Below are positions 13,216 to 23,893 of a DNA stretch of 64,000 nt, one piece after another. The notes beneath the pieces are model-generated. The model did no database searches. It saw only the letters and a program-made list of their open reading frames with translations, and was not told where the DNA came from. Position 1 is the stretch's first letter. Each line of letters begins with the position of its first letter. Position numbers and translations under genes: made by a program. The DNA is from Prostheceraeus crozeri (Eukaryota; Platyhelminthes; Polycladida; Euryleptidae), in assembly GCA_907163375.1 (NCBI GenBank), contig CAJQUW010009323.1, positions 1,116,001 through 1,180,000 on the forward strand, given 5' to 3'.

Positions 13216-13597
13216 GCTGGGAGCAACAGCTTGTGGAAATACTTGGCGCCGAAAGGGTTAAGCTTAGTGATAGCGTTTACTGTTGACATTAATAAATTTT
13301 ATGGCATTTTCGATCGAAAAAACTGATTTTGATGAATAATGGAGGAATTGATAATTAATTAAAGCATTTATTAAAGAAACATGAACCACAATACTCTTGT
13401 GTGTTCTTGCTTTTCATTTTATTGACAAAACATCTGCTATAGTCCTCGCTATGTTCGCCGTCAACAAATATGGAAGGTTTATCTTCCTCGATTCACTGTC
13501 CACTTCAGCATCATCTATAAAATGTGATTTGGGCATGTTTTAGGTCTCAAGGTATCCGGACGTTTCTTGCTATTCTACATGTACGTTTACGAGTGGA

Positions 13598-13985
13598 GCA
13601 CACTGTAAACCGTTGATTGACAGTTGACAGGCATTTATCCTACAAAATCTATTTTGTCGGTCATTGTTAGTTCTTGTAGGATGATTGCCACTGAACACCT
13701 ACAATATCTGACAAACAAAAATGTAGGTAATTAATTAAATTATGTCAAATTAAATCATGGTTTTGCCACACAATAATACAGATTGCCCGAAAGTCAAGCA
13801 ATCACTAATCATATAAATCAATATTCAACAGTTTTTGTTTAGTTAATTTGCATACAAAGCATCTGTTTCGATGTCGGTGGAGAACCTACAAATTCTTCGG
13901 ATATCACAGGATATTGGAGGTGACAATCGTCGGTTCATTTCTTCAGTAATTTTGTAGGATAATTGTCGGTCTACGGTGCACTTTT
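13598..13985. repeat. Possible foldback/MITE remnant
   Basis: TTATCCTACAAAAT near 13637 and its complement ATTTTGTAGGATAAT near 13949 lie in longer weakly inverted flanks (GAGCACACTGTAAACCG on the left, CGGTCTACGGTGCAC on the right). Length and arrangement suggest an old MITE of about 390 bp. No target duplication was found. Confidence 0.4.
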
Positions 13986-16350
13986 TGGAAGGTTTTGAAG
14001 TAATTGCACACATACAAAAAATATTCGGCAGGGACTTTATGCAAAAATTGAAATTGAATTTTCACTCAGATTTAGATCATTCATTACTATTTATACGAGG
14101 CAATCAATAGCTTCGATTGATAATTCCAAAAAAATTGCAGATATCGAAGTTTATTTTGTTCATGATTATGACGAGAACTGCGTGTCCAAACTGATGGTTA
14201 ACTTTGCTTTGCTAAATATTAACTTAGTTTGATCCTAGTATACTAAATAATTGTGCATGCACACCTCTGTTAATTTGAGATCATGCTGTAGTTAGCCTGA
14301 AGTGAACAAAGAATATCAGATATGATGTAAAGTTAGAATTTAGTGGCGCCAGCATCTTACAAAATGATACTAGTAACCTAGAAACGTCCACTGGCGCCAA
14401 TAAGTTCCTCATCTCAGTTTCTGACTTACTTTGTGTGTCCTAAGCTTCATTGAACCATTAGGTATCTACATTATACGGACAGGCATATGTACAGATGCAT
14501 ATGAATCCGCTTCTAGCAACAATAAATCGATTTTGTGATGAGGTTCTCATGGAAAGAAGCAATAGGTTCATGAGAGGACACACTCAGATATTGATCTCCA
14601 AATACTTATTTATCCACTTGATCGCTTCAGTCAAGTAACTTTCATGTGAAATGAATAAAGAGTTAGGAGTTGAAGTGGTGGTTTAAATTGATAGAAAGGA
14701 AAATATATTATTGAGCGTTAATGTCCCAGATGTTTCAACTTCTCAAGTATTTTTAGACTTCAGCTGTCATGATGGAAGTGTATGAGGAATGTACGTTGAT
14801 CCAACTCATACAACCACAGAATTAGATTGTTTAGTTGTGTCACTTTGCTAAAAGTCCAAACTGATTCAAAACGATGGCACATGCAGGAACTTAATAAGTG
14901 GACAAAAAGAAATTTTTAATACTTTCCAGAGATAGGAAAAATAGTCGTGTGCAGCTTGCGGATTGCCGTGAATTCCTTCAAAATGCTCCGATCGCCACAA
15001 TTTCTTCAGATTCGAAGAATTCAAATGATTGCGCAAAAGTTTTCTCGATAATGTTTGGGCCTCCGATCATTTTAAAAAAGTTAGCAGGCACACGAAAAAA
15101 CGTTCACAAACTTCTCTGTAGAACTTGACATCGACTGTGTCTCTTAGCTGTGTGATCCGGTTGATAACAGTCACTGAAGCTTCGCACAATTTGTCGTATT
15201 TAATGTTGAACTGGCTGCTCATTGTTCGATTTCTATGATATGATGTCAGCAGATTGTGCCATTTCATTTACGTTGCATGTCACAATGCTTCCTTTAGTCA
15301 AACAGAAGAAGAGACGACCTGTCTAATTCTGTGCATGCAATATTTCATGCTTGAATGATATTATCATGTCACTGGCTAGTAACTTCGGTTTGTTCATGCA
15401 TTGGTTGCCTGGGAGATAGTCAAGTTTATTGAAGAGAGTGAATAAAAAGTGGTCAGAAAGTAGCCGAACCCAATGAAATGAATCCTTTCAAACTGTCAGC
15501 ATAACAAGCGCAGCTTTAAGCGTAGGATTTGTGCTAAGTTATGAAGAACAGTTTGAAAGCATTCACTTCATTGGGCTCCGTTACTTTCTGAACACCTTCA
15601 TAATAGAAAGATTGAAAACAAAGATACTTGTCAACAAATTCATTATTGAAAGAAACATTAGGTACCCCTATGTACAAAAGGGACCACGAAAGTGTTCGCA
15701 TGAACTCATTTTTGTTCATATTTAGGCCTACGTATTTTTTCATATTAAAGATTGAAAACTCTTCATTTTCGACTTTTTGGAAGCCTTATCGTCACAAAGT
15801 GACTAGCAGGTGTCAATTGCCAGTAGCGGGGTTTGAAGTCGACTGTTCGGTACCTCCCGGTGCAGGTTGCCATTAATAAAATGAAGCAAACGTTGGATCA
15901 AGTAACCGTTGTATCAAGCATATGTATCTGGTTGGACATTATTAACCCACGACCATCCAGGTTATGTAGACATGATGCTCCATCAGCTGAGCACTATGGA
16001 GGTGCAAAAGTTAAGTTAATTACGGAATCACAAAACAATACTCTTGCGTACGTAGTTCTTCATTTTATTGGTAAAAGCTATATTGCACGTACCTCACTAT
16101 GTACGGTTCGTTCACAAAGATGGCAGATCATTCTTCATTGATTGTCTCTACAGTAAGTTATTCTTTAATTCCAACATTTCCAGGTTCCCGAATGCTTCAT
16201 TATATTATGAGTGCACAATTGGAGAACTTTGATGGAGGAATTGAGAGCATGTGCAGTCCGCAATCTTAATGCAGCATACTGCAGAGATGACATCATTCAC
16301 GATAAATTAGACTTAAATTAAAGCTCCATTTTGGATTTAGACATCCTATG
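13986..16350. other. No gene seen
   Basis: AT-rich intergenic sequence. Short open frames here have no recognisable motifs. A small hairpin-like pair AGTGGCGCCA / ACTGGCGCCA lies near 14342-14396, with no clear role. Confidence 0.45.
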
Positions 16351-16975
16351 ATCATGTAAAGAGAACAATTAAATATTGAGTTGCATCCTCAGTTGAAAAA
16401 TGGGAACAGACCTGAAAACATGCCACTTCATCCAACATCAGGAATCACCATCAGGCCTAGTTTACATCACAGGCCTATGTCATTGATCGAGATACCGGAG
16501 GATACTTTCGTCTCTTTACCACTCGCTACAAAGTCAATTCCCGTTACATATCTGTTGGGCATGGGCGGGCATGAGTACATGCGAGACTGCTTCCACAATC
16601 GCTTGCAGGACCAAGCGTGCCGGTGAGTGTACCATCCTCTCTGCAGTTCCGGACTACCAGAGAGGATATGACTAAGATTGGCATACATGTAACACAAGTG
16701 ACACGTTGAGGGTCCGTCCAGATTCCTCAGCGCATCAAATTAACGGGAATAAGAAACAAGTCACACGTCCATTGAAGCTTCCATTTCAGTTGTAAAAATC
16801 CAAGCTCGCGCTCAGGGCTTCAAGTTGAAGCTCTGTCGTCAACAACAGATGTTGTTTCCTGAACCAAGAGCACCAGATAAGATGCTTTTTATAGCGTCCC
16901 ATTTTTCAACTGAGTATCTAATTCATCTATTTACATTGTGTTTGCATAAAGCAGCATTTACTAATTATTACAGGC
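16351..16975. mobile_element. MITE with long terminal inverted repeats, diverged longer copy
   Basis: The left part (16351-16414, with ATTAAATATTGAGTTGCAT and GGGAACAGACCTGA) and the right part (16893-16975, with CCCATTTTTCAACT and TATTTACATTGTGTTTGC) match the two ends of the MITE at 33057-33413. The middle is longer, about 480 bp. The left text reappears inverted on the right side, as expected for long terminal inverted repeats. It is clearly the older or more altered of the two copies. Confidence 0.65.
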
Positions 16976-19900
16976 GCCCTACCTTAGGCGATTTACTAGC
17001 CGTGTGCCTAAAGTGATATTTAATAAATACCCGTCGATATTTTACTAACTTGCTAATTGCAAATCTCAGTCAGGCACCTACCTCATGAGTCAATGCTGCT
17101 AGATCTTAAGAAGAATCAAATTACAGAAAGAAGTGTTGCACCTTGAAGAAATTCTGTGAATATCATTTTATGAGCAGAAAATATGTTTGTTTAACTGCAG
17201 CAATAATTATTACTGTCATGACACTTTCACTTACTTTAAAAGCAAATTAGCCTTGATTAACTCCTTGAAATATCGTATTTCTGCCTGCTGTGGGAGAAGT
17301 CTGCCCTAAAAATGCAATCATGATCGAAAAAATGACAAATCTGATTTTGAATGATTAAATGAATGGTAGACCATTGCGCTAATAAGTGCACCAAACTCGG
17401 GATCATTTGTATATCCATAAACAAATGGAATTTTGCGTAGTTTGACTTGCTCCGTAACTTGTTAGACGACTGAAATTACAACTTAAGAATTATCGTTTTG
17501 TTGATGTTAGGTCATAATCTACAAACTTAAAGCAATAAGATACTCCTGCGCAAAGATAGGAAGAAACTGTCAATAGCTCTCACACTAATCTGGCTGCTCT
17601 AGTTTGTAAAATCTGTCATTTCTTTAGCTGGTATCATGGTACACTTGAAAGAAAGAAATAGCCACAGTCCAATATAGAAGTTGATATAGAATGCATCACT
17701 GATTTCAAGGTGACAGGTTCCAAACCTCCTATTGGCTTTAGGCTTCTCAGGTTATAATAGATTTCATGCAAATGTATTATTGCTCACTTATGCATCGACT
17801 TTTTGCTGTGTAATTCATTTGGAATCCTATATTCCTTGTAGATTCTGAAGGTATCTTAATCGAATCACCAACTTTTCTGACTGTATTTTCGATTTCCCAA
17901 GCTAACTTTTTGAGCCAACTGTTATAGCTTCAGTCTTGTCATCATCAAACTTGAAATTGCTGTTAAACATCCGACAGCGAATTTCATCCAGGCACTTTCC
18001 ATTACTCTTAATGCATTGGCTTGACTCATTGCATCGGTTGCATGCAGAGTTGATGATCACCTGCATAAGCATGGACACGAATATCAAAGGACTTGTCAAT
18101 CGAATCGTCTGATAGAAAGGCGCAAGGACCAACCTTTGACAAATGTGAAAGAATTCAGAAAATTGATTGCCGATTTTCATGATTTAATAACGGCCCTCAA
18201 GATGCGAGATATCAGTCAAGTACATGAATCCTGTTTAAATGAATGATGTGTTAATCACAAAGTTCACCATTATTTTGTAGTTTTGTTCAACATGTGTACT
18301 GTCTCATTAGATTTCATTCAATTTCAGCACTACGTTGGTCTTTTACTTACTAAAATATACAATGGATTGATGTAGCTTGCAAATTCACAGTGCGTTTCGG
18401 AAAAGTTTGCTGACTATACGGTGATGAATCATTTAAAATCTTTGGCGTCTCTGTCACATCTAAAAATAGCCTAATTTGCTATGCATTACGTGAAACAGTA
18501 ACTTTAGATGACATTATCATACGAAATACACGTCATAAGGCGCTTAATGGTTTTGATGTCTTTCCATTCTCGATATTATGTCACTGTGGCTTGCCTTTCC
18601 ATTCCACACTTGAGGTCAAGGTTCTGGATTCGATGGATTTGACAGAGATGGAATATTAAATGAGAGCTTTTAAACATCAAAGCCAGAGAGATTGGGTAAT
18701 CAACGGAAGATTTCATTGCTTGCCATCCATCATAGGTTTTCTATACCACTGACTGAATTATTTCAATAATGTCAATTTTCTTTAAAGTTATCTCATTTCC
18801 GTTCTTTGGAGTCTTGATAATTGTCATATGACTTCTTCCCTCTCAACAAACACAGTCAAAAATGTTCAATAAATAGCGTCTCTCTGAGTCTCTGTCATAG
18901 AAACAGATGTCAGTGAAATCTCTAAAACAGAAATGTAGCTTCATGCGATAAACGAATAACGGCACAAAACTCGCACGCATTTTTACTTACGCTTGTCAAC
19001 ATAGAAATTGATAGCAATTTAACCTCAAGAATGGAAGTAAAGCCTCATGCAATTCACAATAGTGGCACAAAACTCGCACGCATTTTCATAGATACACTTG
19101 TCAGCGCCTGAATCATTGGGTTAGAATCAGTCAAAGGTGCAATTCTAAGCTTTTAATTGGCTCTTCATTCCCCAACATAGTTTCCATTCTATAGTTAACT
19201 TCAAATAAACAATCTATTTCTATGGAGGCTGTTGACAGCAGTTATCATCCAACAAGTTTATTGGGATGCTGTATCATTTTTAAAACTGAAAAGAATGGTA
19301 TATGATATTGCGACTAACCATATTGCAATACAAGATCCCAGTTCCCTTGCTTAACATAATCAAAAGTTGAAGGTAATGGGACGGTCCTTTTCAAATATTT
19401 TTGAAATGCAGGAACCACGATATTTCTTTCTGGACTATTGATTTTTACCCTATACAAACCGGACTCCGAGGCGCATCCATTCCCGAGAAACCGATTCGAA
19501 TCGATCCACCCCTATACTGCTTCTAAAGTATTGCTCCGAATGACATGAAATTCCCGGTACAACATATTTCGTGCCTGACCATTCTAGTGGTGGAATTCAT
19601 TTCTTCTAACTCGTTTTCGTACTATAAATAGCTATTCAACTTTAAGATCACTGATTTTGACTGATTTTTGAAACGTTTGAAAATTTACCAAATTTTGGTT
19701 GTAAATCACCCAGAGCTGTTTACGATGCCTAACTGCTGAAGGAACCGAGATGCTATACTTAAGAGCGGTAAAGGTGATTTCTAAGATAAATTTATATCTT
19801 GAAAGCAACTCAAACATGCACATTAATTCTCAGAATGATTGGCATTCTAGGAAAAGCGCATACAAGATAAAAGATAATAAAAGATATTTCAAATTTATTA

Positions 19901-22900
19901 TTGCACATGTTTAGTTTTATCTTCAATAAAGACTGAAGCTAACTGATGGACCTATAAACATTCCAATTATGATTGCCTGATATGTAAAATATGCTGATGT
20001 TGGGTATGACCTCAAAACTCTTCCTGGATGATTAGCATAGAAACCCGTTACGTACATGTGTATGTGCAACTGATAACGATAGCTGGCACTTTCCAGGTCT
20101 CGGCATGCTTAGATAAATTCTTTCACTGGCCAAATAGGTCAACTGCCAGCTTACTATGCACATCCACCGACCAATGGTTTCCGTATAGAACGCAGACAGG
20201 AACTAGCAATTTCCATTCGTGTTGGCGGGTTCAAAATTTGAACTCGAGCTCTGAGAGCAAGAGTTGAATTATTTCATTAATTGTTGAAGTCTGCGGATCG
20301 GATGGCGATTTTTATCTGCATTTGATTTACTGAATCTTTACAATAGGGTATACTGCAATGATGACGGCAAACAAGCCAGAAACGTTTGTAGTTCTGGTAA
20401 TGATTAAGTCAGATCTTATTCTCACATCTCGACTTTTTTCATTCCAGGGTCTCGGCATGTTTAGATTACATGTGAAATATGGAAGATTTTCCTTCAAAAG
20501 TGGCCGCTCCAAGTTATCTGTGAAACGGTATTCTATAGTTCTAGATAACTTCAAATGTAATTATAAAGAAGACTGACAACTTGTAGATGCCCACCGAATT
20601 CAAAGGGTACTAGATTTTATTCACAGATTTATATTTACAAACCACTCATTTTGAAAATTGATGCGTTTTGTTGAGAGCCATCACACAAAAAGCTGGCAAA
20701 AAGTGGCAAAACTTAAACACTCAAGAAAAATACTTTTCTTCCAGAGAATCAAATCCCATGACTTTCAGTGTCAAATTGGAAAATTCGCAAAAACTAAAAG
20801 TCAAAAAGTGTGGGTTAGACGGATTAATCATAAGAGGACCACATCAAAAATGTGAGAGGGGGCGGTATCATTCTCCTCCTCTGCCATGGATAGCCTTAGG
20901 ACCTCAATCCCATGAATGCTTCATAAATAATACGTAATTAAAATGGTCGATTTCTACATCCGTATAGCTCCCCGAACCAGGTACACCGAAGTTCATCCGA
21001 CAATTACCTTTGTACTTCAAATTTTGAAGGATATTGACATCAAGCATTCATTTGCCTAATGCATTTCCCTCCGGTGCAGCAGTGATCTGCACATCATTTT
21101 AAGTTTGATCATAAAACGCTAATTAAGATCATTATAAAAAGCAAATTATCAATAGCACTCACCTGCTGATGTGATCACAGCATGCACTCATAAAGATCAC
21201 TCCTGATATTCGTCAAGCTTACTTATGTTTCCGTTGAAAGTGCAACAGAATATATCAATTAATAATTATTGGGCAGTTACATCACTTTTTTTCAATTAAC
21301 AATTGCTTGGTCCTTTACGTTTTATTCACTTTAATCATAATGGCAACTTTAGATTTATTCTGTATTATTAAAGTTACTAAGGGAAATTCACAAAAAATAT
21401 TTCGACATTTTATATTTTTAGAGTTCATGACATACAGGTTTTTAATGCAGTTGAAATTCTCTGCAATCATCGACACTGAAATTACTCAGCAATTGATAGA
21501 TTTCTGATAATCCCTAAAGATTTCTCTCCATAAGTCAATTCCTATCGCTTGCTACCACATCAAACAACGTCTGGGATAGAAAATGTCCATTCTATACTAA
21601 TCCACACGCAAATTATCAAACAGTTCAGCTGATAAACTTGATATTTGTTCTATTTGAATAGCATGAGGAAACTAGCTAGTCTAGATCATGCAGGGCCTGT
21701 TGTCGAACGCAAATCTAACAGGCGTTCGACGGAGTACTGCCTTTTGAGGAATTTCCGTTGGGGCCAAAGACCTGGCATTTCAGGATTGCAAGTTATAGAT
21801 TTGCAATTAGCAAGTTAGTGAAATTTCGACGGTCATTCATTATTAAATATCACTTTAAACATGCCACTCGAAACTTCACTAACTTTCTTATTGAAAACAT
21901 CAAAGTTACCCGGTCATGGCTGCAACTTTTGCCTGATTTGTCTCAGGGGTATACCACAGGTATTTGTAGGTGCACCATAACGGCAATTATAGGTATACCG
22001 TAATGCCCCTTCTCGGTTTTTTTATCTCGTGCAGGAACGAATAATTGTTTGAAGGTCTCTTTCAGAAACCCTTCCTAACTTTGTTTTAGCTTTCTTTGAG
22101 TGGTAGTTGCTTTTTGTAGACCTAATATTTTAGCCAGAGTAGCCACCTGACAAAAATTTGCGACCATATTTTTTCGACATTTTGGATTTTCACTTCTATT
22201 GAGAAGAATTTGAGTTTTTAGTTGATTTGCCCGGTTAGGAAATATGGATGAGTAATTTTTGTTAACTGATACTCAAATACTCTTTACCTCGTCATGATAT
22301 TGCGTATGTTGTAGGCCTACCCAATACTTATAAACAAGAAAGTTTTAAAAAATGATTGTTCGAATTTTAAAATGCTATTTATAGCAACATGAACCGCTTA
22401 AAATGCAAGATCGACAGTATCACCAGACGGAGCATGTTTTGATTAGGTATTCTGCAAATTTCATGTAATTTTGTCGACTATTTTAGGTTACAGTTATGAA
22501 ATTTAAAAAATGATTGTTTGAATTCTACAAATGCTATTTACAGTGACATGATCAACTTGGAATGAAAAACTGATGCCACCATCGGATAGAGCTCACCCAA
22601 AGTAAAAATGCCTTTTATATTATGCCATGTAAGTTAGATCTTAGGGGGCATAATGCCCTCCGACACATACTTCATCGACACGTAAATGCCTGAAATGTCA
22701 GCTATTCAGGTCTGTTGCTAATTATAAATCTCAAATTTACCCGGGCATCCATTCACGATTTATGTTGCTGTATGCTGCCTAAACCATGATGAGGGTGTGT
22801 TTTGATGTTTCCTATTTTGTATCTCTATAATGTCTTCTAAAGTGGAGATAGAGACATTAAGCATTGATATCTATATAGCAAGATGAAAAATTAATTATTT

Positions 22901-23399
22901 AACAAATCACAATAATACTCAAAGATAAAAATATGAAATATAAAATATCTATATAGCATGGTAGTAATCTAGTATATGGCATATCTACATGGAGTATCTA
23001 CATGTATATTTCTTACTATACACATATCCATGTATTAAAGCTGCAATGTTAAAGATATCTATATAGCATGTAATGCTGATGATGAATGTCAACATAGCGC
23101 TGAAAAATTAGAACTTCAAAATCTTCTAATTTGCATCACATTTTACAACGCCAAAAGTTGAACTCAAAAAATATGTGTAATAACATGTGCAGTACCTAAT
23201 CAATAAAAAAGCGTTTTTCGGCTATTTATCACATCAGACTGACTTTTACATGTTATGACACAGCTGGAAATTCCTTTTCTTCACATAATAAAATCATTCT
23301 TAGTGCAAACACAGTTAAGCGACGACAGCCCGCTAAAAATACATATGCAGGGAATTATAGATTATATCTTTTGTTACGGGAAGAACAACAACGTCGCAC
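16976..23399. other. Long non-coding stretch
   Basis: I see no gene. Contents noted: a diverged tandem pair at 18925-19106 (listed separately); a short repeat GGTCTCGGCATG followed by TTAGAT at 20098 and 20451, the latter with a distant relative at 32945-33035; several ATCTATATAGCA motifs at 22870-23070 (for example at 22869, 22949 and 23056). Open frames shorter than 110 codons here show no domain pattern. Confidence 0.4.
18925..19106. repeat. Diverged ~103-bp tandem duplication
   Basis: GGCACAAAACTCGCACGCAT begins at 18961 and again at 19064. The surrounding 70-80 bp are similar (TTCATGCGATAAACG against CTCATGCAATTCACA upstream, CTTGTCA downstream). Confidence 0.7.
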
Positions 23400-23404
23400 T
23401 ACTG

Positions 23405-23442
23405 CACAGTGGGTCAAAACCCCGCAAAACGGGACAAAACCT
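23405..23442 (+). repeat. Left terminal inverted repeat, RSS-like
   Basis: Heptamer CACAGTG at 23405-23411. GCAAAAC starts after a 12-base spacer (23424) and ACAAAACC after a 22-base spacer (23434). The V(D)J nonamer consensus is ACAAAAACC, so both are nonamer-like with one A fewer. Functional meaning is inference. Confidence 0.85.
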
Positions 23443-23462
23443 TCTCCTCGGCTATGAGCATC

Positions 23463-23768
23463 TGTTGATAAAAAAACTTAACATGTATTCCGACTAAATC
23501 GATAGCGCCGGATTTAATAGTGATGTTTTCCCTTAGCAACGGTTGCTAGGGAACCTATTTCTGCGTAGCAACCAGAAAACCATGTTAGATATAGATATTA
23601 AAACTGTATGTACAAAACTTGCTGTTGAGCTGCTATCACGAGATATAAAAACTTGACATGAATTCTAACTAAATCGATAGCGCCGGATTTAATGGTGATG
23701 TTTTCCCTTAGCAACGGTTGCTAGGGACCTATTTCTGCATAGCAACCAGAAAACTGTGTTAGATACAG
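23463..23768. repeat. Subterminal ~130-bp duplication in the Transib-like element
   Basis: Two copies about 175 bp apart (from about 23463 and 23638) share ACTAAATCGATAGCGCCGGA and CCCTTAGCAACGGTTGCTAG, with a few changes. AGCAACGGTTGCT is close to a palindrome. The block lies just inside the left terminal repeat, where transposases or their cofactors often bind. Confidence 0.8.
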
Positions 23769-23893
23769 CTTTGCGATTTTGTGTATAAAGCGTATTATAT
23801 TCACTGACCCACACTTTTCATGTAAAACCAATATTTTTGGAACAATTTTACTGTGTAGTCTACAACATACGCACGGAAAATTTGATCAATCAA

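Larger units (their letters stand above)
10672..13257 (+). mobile_element. piggyBac transposon with intact ends
   Basis: TTAA target duplications lie at 10668-10671 and 13258-13261. Directly inside are 14-bp perfect terminal inverted repeats CCCTTTCGGCGCCA (10672-10685, complement at 13244-13257). The left subterminal region has a further inverted pair, TTGTCGACTTTAGT at 10687-10700 and its complement at 10727-10740. The right end has two direct copies of AAATACTTGGCGC (about 13205 and 13238). The element is 2,586 bp, normal for an autonomous piggyBac, and encodes one transposase with a single frameshift. The clean ends and nearly open frame suggest a fairly recent insertion. Confidence 0.95.
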
